A DNA stretch of 64,000 bases from Nostoc favosum CHAB5714 (GTDB lineage: Bacteria; Cyanobacteriota; Cyanobacteriia; Cyanobacteriales; Nostocaceae): the NCBI RefSeq assembly GCF_020829495.1, contig NZ_JAIVFQ010000009.1:86615-150614 (forward strand), in the 5' to 3' direction. Below are positions 17,603 through 26,205 of the stretch, piece by piece (within the stretch, counting starts at the first letter, position 1; each line of letters starts with the position of its first letter). A program made the position numbers and the translations under genes. The notes below the pieces were generated by a model. The model made no database searches. It was not told the origin of the DNA and saw nothing but the letters and a program-made list of their open reading frames with translations.

Positions 17603-18367
17603 AAAAATCCCAAGTCTAAAATCCCTAATCTGTTACTCCCTTGGCTGGATGCTCTAGCAATTACAGCTTGGGGCATTTTAATGTTGAGATATTGGCTAAC
17701 TAACAAGTTGAACCTTTTGATTCACCCAAATTATTTTTGGTTGGTGATTGTGTGTGGTATCAGCTTCATCATTATTGGTTTCTTTAAGATGCAGGAACTT
17801 TGGCAACGGCGTCGCCGTGATGTTACGCCAAACACCCAGCATATTAGTTTATTTCCCCCTGGTTGGGGCAGTGCTTTGTTGTTGACTACAGCGATTTTAG
17901 GTTTTATAATTACACCGCAAGTTTTTGCTAGTGACAAAGCACTCCAAAGAGGTGTGACGGCTGATTTATTGGGAAGCACGCGTGTTAAACCCCAAGCCTT
18001 TCGAGCTACTGTTCGTCCAGAGGAGCGATCGCTTGTAGACTGGGTACGCACTGTCAATGTCTATCCAGAACCAGATACATATACAGGGCAAAAAGTCAAG
18101 GTAGAAGGATTTGTTATCCACCCGCCAGATATAGGAAAAGAATATTTGTTCTTAGCGCGATTTGTCTTAACTTGCTGTGCAGCAGATGCTTACCCTGTGG
18201 GATTAGCCGTCAAACTCCCAAACAATCAAGAAGCTTATTCCCCTGACACCTGGTTGGAAGTAGAAGGAAAAATGGTAACAGAAAATTTGGCAGGTAAACG
18301 CCAACTTACCATTGCCGCTACGTCTCTCAAAAAGATTTCTCAACCGCAGAATCCTTATAGTTATTAG
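17594..18367 (+). CDS. TIGR03943-family permease partner
   Basis: 257 residues. Two or three transmembrane helices in the first half (LDALAITAWGILMLRYWL; FWLVIVCGISFIIIGFF; a third near GSALLLTTAILGFIITP) lead into a soluble C-terminal domain with VKVEGFV, RFVLTCCAADAYPVGLAV and WLEVEGKM, the TIGR03943/DUF1980 pattern. Family members are encoded next to YraQ-type permeases, as here. The CC pair in the C-terminal domain may bind metal. The start codon lies inside a heptamer array, and the 3' end also runs into one. Confidence 0.85.
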   Translation: MTNKNPKSKIPNLLLPWLDALAITAWGILMLRYWLTNKLNLLIHPNYFWLVIVCGISFIIIGFFKMQELWQRRRRDVTPNTQHISLFPPGWGSALLLTTAILGFIITPQVFASDKALQRGVTADLLGSTRVKPQAFRATVRPEERSLVDWVRTVNVYPEPDTYTGQKVKVEGFVIHPPDIGKEYLFLARFVLTCCAADAYPVGLAVKLPNNQEAYSPDTWLEVEGKMVTENLAGKRQLTIAATSLKKISQPQNPYSY

Positions 18368-18465
18368 TCATTAGTCATTAGTCATTAGTCATTAGTCATT
18401 TGTAGATGCCCAATGCCCAATGCCCAATGCCCAATGCCCCATGCCCAATGCCCAATAACCAATGA
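18362..18465. repeat. Two adjacent STRR arrays (TTAGTCA and CCAATGC)
   Basis: Five TTAGTCA units are followed by about eight CCAATGC/CCATGCC units. The array fills the whole gap between two genes: it begins at the stop of one and its last unit contains the ATG of the next (18462). Confidence 0.85.
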
Positions 18466-19961
18466 CAAAATCTAAAGCATTTATCCAACCACTAGATCGG
18501 ATAGCGATCGCACTAATGCTACTGCTGAGTGTGCTGATTGGGTTAATCATATTGCAAGGTGATGTGGTGACTGCTCGTGTCCGGGAATTTACCTGGCAAA
18601 ATCAACAAATTGGGGCAGAAGATAATTCTTTCACCCTCACCTTCAGTCGCCCAATGGAAGTAAAAAGCGTAGAGGAGAACTTGAAAATCGAGCCACCCCT
18701 AGCAGGTAAATTCAGTTGGGCTGGGCGGCGGATGGTTTATACACTGATAACACCGGCACCCTATGGCACGAATTATAAAGTGCAGTTGCAGGGAGCCAAA
18801 GATAAGTTTGCGGAGCAAGAAGGCAAAAATCAGGTAATACAGCCCTTTGTTGGTAGCTTCCGCACACGCGATCGCATCATTCTTTACATAGGAAGTGATA
18901 AAGAAGAACAGGGACGATTAGTTCTTTACAACTTAACCCAAGAGCAAAAAAGACTACTTACCCCTAAAGATTTGATAGTAATGGACTTTGAGTCCTTTCC
19001 TGATGGGGAGAAAATTTTATTTTCGGCTCGCACCGCTAACAACCAAGACTTACTTTCAGCCCAATTGTACACAGTAACAACAGGCGTTCCTGGTAAATCT
19101 GAACAAGAAGTAGAACCAGCAGGTAGAGTTGACCTGATTTTAGATAGTAAAGATTATCAAAACCTGAAATTTGACTTATCACCTGATGGGCAAACTATTG
19201 TGATCCAACGGGGAAATAAAACTAATCCCGGCGACTTTGGACTATGGTTTATGCCAGCAACCAGTGACGGTTCAGCAGAAAAACCCACCCCTAAACGTCT
19301 GGAAAGCCAACCTGGGGGAGACTTTATGATCACACCAGATAGTCAAGCCGTAGCAGTTGCCCAAGGACAGGGAGCAGCCATCCTACCACTGCAAGGTGAT
19401 GCTAGTAAGCCCTTAGATTTTCTGCCGCAGTTTGGCTTGGTACAAGCTTTCTCTAAAGATGGTTCTCAAGCAGCGATGGTAAAGTTTAATACAGATTACA
19501 CACGAGATTTGTTTTTAGTGACAAACCAAGGTGTGCAGAAACAACTATTAAAAACTACAGGCTCAATTCTCAGCTGCCAATTTGATATCGCCTCACCCAC
19601 CCTCTATTGCTTGCTGACACAGCTAGTATCCAAGGAACAATACATAGAACAGCCTTATGTGGTGGCAATTGATCTGAAAACTGGGCAACAGAAACCACTG
19701 CTAGTACTGCCTCCCGCTCAACGAAATGTGCAAATGAGTTTATCTGCTGACGGTTTGGGCTTGTTATTTGACCAAGTAGTACCGCAGACAAACCCCCCAG
19801 CATCATTACCCACAAACACTTTGAAAACTGATGACGGAGATGCGATCGCAACCAGTAGCTTATGGTTAATGCCTCTGTTACCCATTACTGATGCTGCAAC
19901 TGTTGAAATTAGACCAGAACAACTCCCCTTAGCCGGATTTCGTCCCCGATGGCTACCTTGA
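18462..19961 (+). CDS. Membrane-anchored Ig-like / beta-propeller protein
   Basis: 499 residues. A single N-terminal membrane segment (residues about 13-32, IAIALMLLLSVLIGLIILQG) precedes a Big_5-type Ig-like domain (about 45-135: SFTLTFSRPMEVKSVEENLKI, then FSWAGRRMVYTL) and then a TolB-like propeller (FPDGEKILFSARTA, LSPDGQTIVIQRG, TPDSQAVAVAQG). The protein probably stands in the periplasm and reads or binds envelope polymers; no enzyme motif is seen. It is a familiar conserved cyanobacterial type of unknown role. The start codon lies in an STRR, and no other start is near. Confidence 0.75.
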   Translation: MTKSKAFIQPLDRIAIALMLLLSVLIGLIILQGDVVTARVREFTWQNQQIGAEDNSFTLTFSRPMEVKSVEENLKIEPPLAGKFSWAGRRMVYTLITPAPYGTNYKVQLQGAKDKFAEQEGKNQVIQPFVGSFRTRDRIILYIGSDKEEQGRLVLYNLTQEQKRLLTPKDLIVMDFESFPDGEKILFSARTANNQDLLSAQLYTVTTGVPGKSEQEVEPAGRVDLILDSKDYQNLKFDLSPDGQTIVIQRGNKTNPGDFGLWFMPATSDGSAEKPTPKRLESQPGGDFMITPDSQAVAVAQGQGAAILPLQGDASKPLDFLPQFGLVQAFSKDGSQAAMVKFNTDYTRDLFLVTNQGVQKQLLKTTGSILSCQFDIASPTLYCLLTQLVSKEQYIEQPYVVAIDLKTGQQKPLLVLPPAQRNVQMSLSADGLGLLFDQVVPQTNPPASLPTNTLKTDDGDAIATSSLWLMPLLPITDAATVEIRPEQLPLAGFRPRWLP

Positions 19962-20027
19962 GCGAATAATTCGTAAGTCGATTTCGGAAGTTCAGTTAAG
20001 GTGTCGCCACCAAAACTCGAGTTGAAC

Positions 20028-20930
20028 CTAATGGAGTTCAGTTCCATTCTTACGGAGCAGATAGCGATCGCTAATCAACTTCAAGACTACTCTACCTATT
20101 TCTGGATGGGTTTTCTCAATGATCGGTTGCACAACAACGCCTTCCATGATGCAATTGGGACTGACTACACTATTGGCATTATTAAACTGAGACACTGCTT
20201 CCCAAGTGTAAGCACCGATATAAAGCACAGGCACTCTCGGCAAAGCAAATTCCTCGCAAAAAGCCACAAAATCGCTGTAATTGAGAAAATAACTGCCGCG
20301 ACGCACAGCAAATATAGCAATTCCAATATTGCCATTATTCAAGCCATATTTTATATCTTGTACGCCGTAGATTTCCCCAAAAATCTGAGTTCCTGGCGGA
20401 AGTTTCTGCAAAGCTTCATTTTCGTTGTAAGCACGAATATAAACTAATTTTTTATTGACTTCGCTGTTTTTCCAGAAGTAATTATGGCTGCCAATTTTAG
20501 TTGTGCCATCAGCATCAACTAAGACAGTGAAGTTAGTTCCGTGCAACTTCTCTGTTACAACAATTTCTTCACCTTCAATTAGTATATTTTTGTAACGTTT
20601 CAGGTTTTCTGGGCTGGGGAATTTGTAATGTCCAACAAAACTTTCTACTTGCCCACTCATCCCTTGAGGAATTGGATATTCGTACTTTGTTACACCAAAA
20701 TACTCCGTGTAGTCGTCTCCGACATTTCCCATAAAGTTATTACCAACGGGAATAAGCAAACCCTCAGAAAAAATTCCGCGAAGTTTGGCAGCACGCAGTT
20801 TTTTCAAGTAGTAGTTACGAATACCAAACTCATCCAAAAACTTTTCTGGAATAACACTATCAATAGGAAAGTAAAAAGCTAAATCTCCAGGGTGAAAGTG
20901 ACCTTTGACTATAATTACTTGATACGCCAT
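20028..20930 (-). CDS. RNA ligase (Rnl5/DRB0094 family), N-terminal exon-like piece cut off by a stop
   Basis: 300 residues from the first in-frame ATG. Nucleotidyltransferase motifs are complete: motif I EKLHGTN with Lys128, motif IIIa FGEIYG (Glu186), motif IV MEGVVV (262-267) and motif V LKLIS with Lys284, as in the TIGR02306 RNA ligases that seal nicked RNA using ATP. The preceding part (GDLAFYFPIDSVIPEKFLDE, LRAAKLRGIFSEGLLIPVG) is the family's N-terminal OB-like domain. However, the family start lies 30 codons upstream: the frame continues in good homology through HPNADRLDIASIED to an ATG at 21020, interrupted by one TAA at codon 7. So either the protein is made short from the internal ATG or the gene is freshly inactivated. 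Confidence 0.85.
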   Translation of the reverse strand: MAYQVIIVKGHFHPGDLAFYFPIDSVIPEKFLDEFGIRNYYLKKLRAAKLRGIFSEGLLIPVGNNFMGNVGDDYTEYFGVTKYEYPIPQGMSGQVESFVGHYKFPSPENLKRYKNILIEGEEIVVTEKLHGTNFTVLVDADGTTKIGSHNYFWKNSEVNKKLVYIRAYNENEALQKLPPGTQIFGEIYGVQDIKYGLNNGNIGIAIFAVRRGSYFLNYSDFVAFCEEFALPRVPVLYIGAYTWEAVSQFNNANSVVSPNCIMEGVVVQPIIEKTHPEIGRVVLKLISDRYLLRKNGTELH

Positions 20931-21020
20931 ATCTTCAATAGAGGCAATATCTAGCCTATCAGCATTAGGATGAGAATTAATGCTGTTGATTTTGACAACT
21001 TAAACTTTAAAAATACTCAT
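20931..21020 (-). pseudogene. Detached N-terminus of the RNA ligase with in-frame TAA
   Basis: From ATG 21020 the frame reads MSIFKV, then TAA (21002-21000), then VVKINSINSHPNADRLDIAS in the same frame as the ligase. The family normally has an acidic or polar residue at the TAA position, consistent with one GAA-to-TAA change. AAGAGG lies just upstream of ATG 21020, which supports it as the ancestral start. Confidence 0.75.
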
Positions 21021-21057
21021 ATAACCTCTTTTAAAAATCTAGACTTTAGCTCTCTTG

Positions 21058-21164
21058 TAGTGGCGTAGCAAGGCTAAAATGGTGTAATAGCTAAAGTGCA
21101 ACTATCAGCCTTTAGCTATTACACCATAAATCTAATGTACAAATTTAGTCTTGCTACGGTACTA
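21058..21164. repeat. Nested palindromic element (GTGGCGTAGCAAGG outer ends)
   Basis: Outer arms 21058-21078 and 21144-21164 match with a few changes; inside them an 18-bp perfect pair (21079-21096 with 21110-21127, ATGGTGTAATAGCTAAAG) forms a second stem. The outer arm type recurs at 54857-55007 around a different inner stem. Confidence 0.75.
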
Positions 21165-21502
21165 GGTGCGTTAGCCTTTGGCGGGGTCAGGTTCTCTGGG
21201 TTTAATAAGTAATTAAGCAGACATGATATTACGAATTACGAATTAGTAATTATTTGTTAATAATTTATCTCGGCTTCCCAAAAAATATAAATTGATAAGC
21301 TGATATGCGTCTAAATTATATAAACATTCTTTATAATCGTTGACGGTTGACGGTTGACGGTTGACGGTTGACGGTTGACGGTTATCGGTCATCAGTCAAC
21401 GGTCAACGGTCATCAGGTAAATGTACTAGTTTTATGCGTAACAGCTTAGTATTCCTAAACTCACAGTATAATAATCTGGTAGTTTTGGCAATGTGCGAGT
21501 AC
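21165..21502. other. Intergenic region with STRR between ligase and aldolase genes
   Basis: AT-rich sequence plus the GTTGACG array at 21339-21413; no gene seen. The minus-strand frame at 21403-21588 overlaps the aldolase 3' end and is rejected. Confidence 0.5.
21339..21413. repeat. STRR array GTTGACG
   Basis: About six exact GTTGACG heptamers, then a short spacer and CAACGGT units in opposite orientation, so the array can fold back on itself. There are no spacers of CRISPR type. Confidence 0.85.
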
Positions 21503-22570
21503 TCATCGATCTCCCTTATCTGAGTGCCACGAGGTCGCAACTTTGGAAATAGCATCAACTGCAAAATCGATATCAGCCCGCGAAACATCTAAATGAGTGA
21601 CTGCCCGAATAGAATGACCAACGGCTCCCATTTTCACATCATGCTGCTGTAACAGAGTGAGAAACATGGCTTTGTCGAGTCCTAGTCTTGAAACATCAAA
21701 GAAAACAATGTTTGTCTCAGGTTTTGGATCTCGAACTGTAATTCCTTCTATTTCACTCAGTCGTTGAGCCAGATATGTTGCGTTGTCGTGGTCTTCTTGT
21801 AGACGTTCAACATGATGGTCAAGTGCATAGAGACAACCTGCTGCAACAATGCCAGCTTGACGCATTGCGCCACCAAAAATGTGTTTATATCGACGTGCTT
21901 CAGCAATGAATTCTTGTGTGCCCGCAAGAACAGCACCGATTGGTGCGCCCAGTCCTTTAGTAAAGTCAATCCAGACAGAATCAACACAGGCAGCAAAATC
22001 CTTGGCTGTAGTTTGAGATGCAACAACTGCATTTAAAAGTCGTGCCCCGTCCATGTGGGTAGCTAAACCTTTTTGACGGGAGAACTCGCAAACCTCACGT
22101 AGTTCATTGAGCCGCCAAACCGAACCCCCTCCAAAATTGTGGGTTTGCTCAACACACAATAACCGTGGAATTGCAGAGTAAAGGTAAGGAGCAGTCCCGA
22201 CTCTTTCAAGTGATTGAGCCAGAGCATCGACTGTAAAAATTCCTCGATCGCTGGCAATCGGTTCCATCAGTACACCAGAAGTCATCGCTGCACCCCCCGA
22301 TTCAGCTCGAATAATGTGTGCCATCTGTTCTACTAACACCACATCAGCAGGGCGAGTATGGGTTTTGATTGCCACAAAGTTGCAAATGGTTCCACAGGCA
22401 AAGAAAAGAGCGGCTTCTTTGCCTAGTAAATCTGCAACCCGTTCTAGTAATTGGTTAACGGTCGGATCTTCTCCTTTTTGCTCATCTCCAACTTCAGCAG
22501 TGGCGATCGCCTGTCGCATGGCCTGTGTCGGCTTTGTTTCAGTATCGCTTGTCAGCAAAATCATCAGCAC
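21503..22570 (-). CDS. Low-specificity L-threonine aldolase family PLP enzyme
   Basis: 355 residues. The Schiff-base lysine is Lys205 in DFTKGLGAPIGAVL, with Asp174 and Arg177 in HMDGARLLNA contacting the cofactor ring, the standard aldolase (GlyA1/LtaE) arrangement. Family enzymes split L-threonine or other beta-hydroxy amino acids into glycine and an aldehyde, or carry out related beta-eliminations. The start SDTETKPTQAMR is typical of the family; a Met-Leu-Met opening leaves two ATG options at 22570 and 22564. The bicupin gene lies 62 bases upstream on the same strand, so the two are probably one operon and may act on a related substrate. Confidence 0.9.
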   Translation of the reverse strand: MLMILLTSDTETKPTQAMRQAIATAEVGDEQKGEDPTVNQLLERVADLLGKEAALFFACGTICNFVAIKTHTRPADVVLVEQMAHIIRAESGGAAMTSGVLMEPIASDRGIFTVDALAQSLERVGTAPYLYSAIPRLLCVEQTHNFGGGSVWRLNELREVCEFSRQKGLATHMDGARLLNAVVASQTTAKDFAACVDSVWIDFTKGLGAPIGAVLAGTQEFIAEARRYKHIFGGAMRQAGIVAAGCLYALDHHVERLQEDHDNATYLAQRLSEIEGITVRDPKPETNIVFFDVSRLGLDKAMFLTLLQQHDVKMGAVGHSIRAVTHLDVSRADIDFAVDAISKVATSWHSDKGDR

Positions 22571-22632
22571 TCCTAGAGCAGGTATATAGTGGTTTACATA
22601 CTCGAATGAAAAGGCAAGCCTGATGAGCGTGG

Positions 22633-23451
22633 TTATTTTGTTCTAATCGCATCCAGAACTTTGGCTGACTTTTCTCCAACAAAAGTATTATTTAGCATTG
22701 TATGGGAATCATCAGTTGGGCCTACATCAGAATCGGGATGATAGATAATGATTCTTAAGGAATTATCAATCGCACTGAAGCTATGTAACTTGTTTTCTGG
22801 AAGACAGAAGACCGTTCCCTGCTCCATTTTGAACGTTCCTTCGTCCACCTGACAAGTTCCACTACCCTCAGCGACAAGCCCAATCCGCAATGAGGGATGG
22901 GTATGGGGAGTTTGCGATACACCTGGAGGAACATAGAGGAAATTCAAGCAGGGTTCTCCACGTCTTAAAGGATTAATCAGAACCGTTGAAGAGCAGCCAT
23001 CAATATAATTCAATCGCCCTAATGGTTCAATAGGCCCCCCAATTGTGAAAAGTCCAGTGTAGTTGAGTCGCGTTGCGACTAACACTTGGGCTGAACCATC
23101 TAAAGAAAAGTTCCCTGGAATTGCGGCAAAGCAGTTTTTTCGCAATAAGAACTCTCCGTTACTGCTGTTGAGGCTAACTTCGCCCTCTGAAACAAATAGA
23201 AAGTGCGTGTCTTTTTCACTCTCATTAACTTTGATAGAATTGATAACCCAACGAGCACTCGATGGATGGGCCGCCATCGTGTAGTCAAGTTTTGTCGCCT
23301 CTAGGAATCGCTGACAGTAAAACTGTTGGTAGTCCTGTATAGGAATGCTAAATAGTTCGGACTCAAGAGAAATGTTTTGGGCTTGTTTTTGCAGGGCAAT
23401 TTCTTGCTCTATATTTAAATCCATCGCAAGCACGTCGGTCATCTTTAGCAC
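22633..23451 (-). CDS. Two-domain cupin protein
   Basis: 272 residues forming a bicupin. The C-terminal cupin has metal ligands PHTHPSLRIGLVAEGSG and LPENKLHSF (three His and a Glu or equivalent). The N-terminal cupin half (THFLFVSEGEVSLNSSNGEF, then RKNCFAAIPGNF) has lost the His set and is probably structural. Metal-dependent cupins catalyse dioxygenase or isomerase reactions or bind small acids; nothing in the sequence fixes the substrate. It is the first gene of a minus-strand pair with the aldolase-family enzyme. Confidence 0.75.
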   Translation of the reverse strand: MLKMTDVLAMDLNIEQEIALQKQAQNISLESELFSIPIQDYQQFYCQRFLEATKLDYTMAAHPSSARWVINSIKVNESEKDTHFLFVSEGEVSLNSSNGEFLLRKNCFAAIPGNFSLDGSAQVLVATRLNYTGLFTIGGPIEPLGRLNYIDGCSSTVLINPLRRGEPCLNFLYVPPGVSQTPHTHPSLRIGLVAEGSGTCQVDEGTFKMEQGTVFCLPENKLHSFSAIDNSLRIIIYHPDSDVGPTDDSHTMLNNTFVGEKSAKVLDAIRTK

Positions 23452-24600
23452 CCCTATTTTAAATTTTTATTTTTTGGAAAAGTCTAACTGCTATAACGCT
23501 TTATCTAACGTAACAATCATATTAACTAGCAGTAATCATGGTCTTTATAATTACTTCATTGCTAGTAGAAAACTCGGTTATTCCAATTATTATTTAATAA
23601 ATAAACTGAAAAGGGTAGCCGTATTATCACTTAATTATAATATAATTATAGTTTTTTATTATACAATGTATTTTATGCTATAAGTAGCCAAGTATACTTT
23701 AAACAATTTTCTTGTAGTCATTAAACAAACTTGACACATTGAAGGCAAGTTGTTAGAGAAAGCCTCTCGCTAACTAAGCTTGAGATTGCTTACTAGGACT
23801 GTATTTACTCAGAAAAAAGCCTGTATCAAGTTGAGATTATTCTTTAAAAAAGTTTTATGAATTTACTTAGCTAGGTTGCTACTTTTTGAACAAATATTTA
23901 TAAGTATTTATTCGTAATCATCATGGTTTCCTAAGATTCCAGTTCTCAGAGAAGCTCTTAGTTGTTTGCTGACATTAAATAGCGATCGCCCAAGATAACA
24001 GAATAGGATCTTAGGTACTTGATACATTCTCCGTGATGTGCATGATAAGCTTGTTAAGCTAAAAGTCTTGCTCTACCTTGTTCCCCGGCTCTGCCTTGTA
24101 ACTAGAGGTAATTCACAGCTAGTTGTCTCTGTCAATGCGTAAGTACTACAGAATTATGAAATAATAGTAGATACTTGTACTGACATCTATCCTAAGTAAT
24201 AAAAAACTCCGCATAAAAATGTATTTAAATATACATTTTTAATTTAAATATTAAGGCGGATGCGCTTATAGACAATAATTTATGTTGTGAGGCAGTTTTT
24301 CCATGTAGAAAAACTTCATCAGCCAATACAGTTTAGTTTTTAAGCATCGGGTTTGTCTTCTCTGCCGCCTATCCCCAAAGGCGGCCCGAATTTCGCTTCC
24401 GTCTCTTCTTGACGGGAAAGAGCATCATAGTGTTATAACGGCATCAGTCTAGATACAAAATCGGGAACACCAATTGATGATTAATTGCTGGTGCTTGGAG
24501 AGAGTTAAACTTAGCTTCTAGAGCAAACCCTGATTAGACAGAGTTGATAAGCAATGCTAATGCCAGCACTGCTGAATATTTTTAAGCAGGTGAGTCAAGA
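23452..24600. other. Long AT-rich intergenic region
   Basis: About 1.15 kb between divergent genes with no gene recognised. It contains a HIP1 site (23982), a perfect 10-bp dyad at 24215-24240, and a GC-rich patch at about 24360-24420. The plus-strand frame at 23345-23683 overlaps the cupin 5' end and is rejected. A regulatory RNA could be hidden here but no family was recognised. Confidence 0.5.
24215..24240. promoter_or_regulatory. AT-rich perfect dyad
   Basis: AAAAATGTAT (24215-24224), six-base TTAAAT centre, ATACATTTTT (24231-24240). It sits about 360 bases upstream of the coiled-coil gene. It could be an operator or a cruciform; nothing decides between them. Confidence 0.4.
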
Positions 24601-26151
24601 GTGATGAATGAAGCTAACACCTCAAATAAGGGGGCTGTGATGGAATCCCTAAATTCTGCTAATTCGCCACAATCGGAGCAGGCGAGTTGTCCCTTTTACT
24701 CAGTTGTACCTAATGACAATATGGTAGTCAGCAAACTACCACTCCTCATGCCAGCTGAAGATACACAATTTTCAAAAGATACCACCCAGCAGGACTGGGT
24801 TGCAGAGCCTGAAAGCGGCAAACAAGCACTTATTGACTCGGAATTTCAGAACCTGCTGGCATTGAACGAAGAATTGCGTGCGGCTAACAATAACTTGTAT
24901 GAACAAGTGGAGCAGCTAAAAGACAACCTAGCTGAGTCAGAAAAGGTTTTGCAGTGGCAGAAAACGCGTTCCAGCGTTAGTGAGTCGATGCTCAACCAAC
25001 ACGCAAAAGAACTGGCTGCGGCTCAAGAACAGATAAAATCCCTATTTCAACAATTAGAAACTGCTGTACAAACTGTTAAACGCCAGGAAATTCTCACCGA
25101 AAGTTATAAAGCACAGCTACAAATCAGCCAACAACGCCTTGCCCAGTTAGAGCGAGAATGTACGTTGCTACACACTAACAGTAGCGAACAGTCTCAGCAG
25201 TTATTGCAATCAGAAACTGTTTGTCGGGAGTTACGTACTAGACTGATGCGACAACAACGCCAGACGCTGCAATATAAAGCAGCTTTGGAAAAATGTCTAG
25301 ATACATCGGTTCCTAACTATGACTCCCTAGAAGATACTGCAAAACATCCCAAAGACATAACTAGTGGGCAAGGAAGATTCTCTAGAAAAGCTCGATCTTT
25401 ATTTCCTAACGCCCAGCCAATTCAACCTTGGTCAGCAGAACCCGAATCCTTGACTGATGATCTAGATAATTCTTGGGGCGAACCGTCAGCACCAATCCCA
25501 TTCCAAAGAAATGAACCGACTCCGACGCCATCATCTTGGAACTGGTCAGTTAAGCAAAATCCCTCAACACCACCAGAATCAGTCCCCTCTCCCAAAATTG
25601 AGGATTTCCCAGATACACCGGAAGCTGTTTCAACTTCTGGGTCATCAAATTTAGATCAGCAATTAGATAGTCTCATCCAAATGTTTTTCACCTCCCAGCC
25701 TGCATCTGCATCACCACCACCTGCGGCGAAAACGAATGTGGATAGTAATCAGGGTGATGCCCCTATCTGGGAGACTTTAGCAACAATCTTAGAAGACGAT
25801 GAGGAATTAGAAAATCCACAGGAGAAGCAGTTGGAAGCAGAAATTAATCCTCCTACAACTACCTCCACTTCTTGGACAATAGATTCTGTAGTTTCACCAG
25901 CCAATAACTTACCAGTTTCTTCTACTTCACCTCACACTGAGACGCCGCCTGAAGGAACTGAAGATTACTGGTCAGAAGTTTCACAATTGACACAGTTGGA
26001 ATTATCGGCAACTGATTTGCCTCCAGAGTCATTAGGTGATAACACCAATGATACATCACCTTCACCAGTGGTTTATCCCCAGCGTCCACCCAAGGGGCGT
26101 AAGTCATTGGCATCTGTGGAACTGCCAAATTTTCGCCCCAAGAGTCAATAG
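24601..26151 (+). CDS. Coiled-coil protein with long disordered tail, function unknown
   Basis: 516 residues, start GTG-ATG at 24601. Residues about 80-225 form a continuous coiled coil (LLALNEELRAANNNLYEQVE and following Gln/Glu/Leu heptads through LRTRLMRQQRQTLQYKAALE). Residues about 240-516 are Pro, Ser, Thr and acidic-rich and predicted disordered, with a basic Pro-rich end (PQRPPKGRKSLASVELPNFR). No enzyme or membrane segment is visible. The QRQTLQYKAALEKCL block and basic tail recall conserved cyanobacterial scaffold-like proteins; the role is unknown. It is transcribed alone, with 1.15 kb of leader. Confidence 0.7.
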   Translation: MMNEANTSNKGAVMESLNSANSPQSEQASCPFYSVVPNDNMVVSKLPLLMPAEDTQFSKDTTQQDWVAEPESGKQALIDSEFQNLLALNEELRAANNNLYEQVEQLKDNLAESEKVLQWQKTRSSVSESMLNQHAKELAAAQEQIKSLFQQLETAVQTVKRQEILTESYKAQLQISQQRLAQLERECTLLHTNSSEQSQQLLQSETVCRELRTRLMRQQRQTLQYKAALEKCLDTSVPNYDSLEDTAKHPKDITSGQGRFSRKARSLFPNAQPIQPWSAEPESLTDDLDNSWGEPSAPIPFQRNEPTPTPSSWNWSVKQNPSTPPESVPSPKIEDFPDTPEAVSTSGSSNLDQQLDSLIQMFFTSQPASASPPPAAKTNVDSNQGDAPIWETLATILEDDEELENPQEKQLEAEINPPTTTSTSWTIDSVVSPANNLPVSSTSPHTETPPEGTEDYWSEVSQLTQLELSATDLPPESLGDNTNDTSPSPVVYPQRPPKGRKSLASVELPNFRPKSQ

Positions 26152-26152
26152 T

Positions 26153-26205
26153 TAGTTGTCATTAGTCATTTGTCCTTAGTCATTTGTTTAATACTAATGA
26201 CTAAT
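26153..26205. repeat. STRR array TTAGTCA/ACTAATG
   Basis: Tandem heptamers between two convergent genes; the last residues of the minus-strand flavoprotein (KSEVRISH) are encoded in the array's flank. Confidence 0.75.

Noticed and set aside
20001..20447. Plus-strand 148-codon frame
   Set aside because: It is the antisense of the RNA ligase, whose motifs are unmistakable on the minus strand.
21339..21413. Possible CRISPR array
   Set aside because: Heptamers are directly adjacent, with no spacers and no cas genes.
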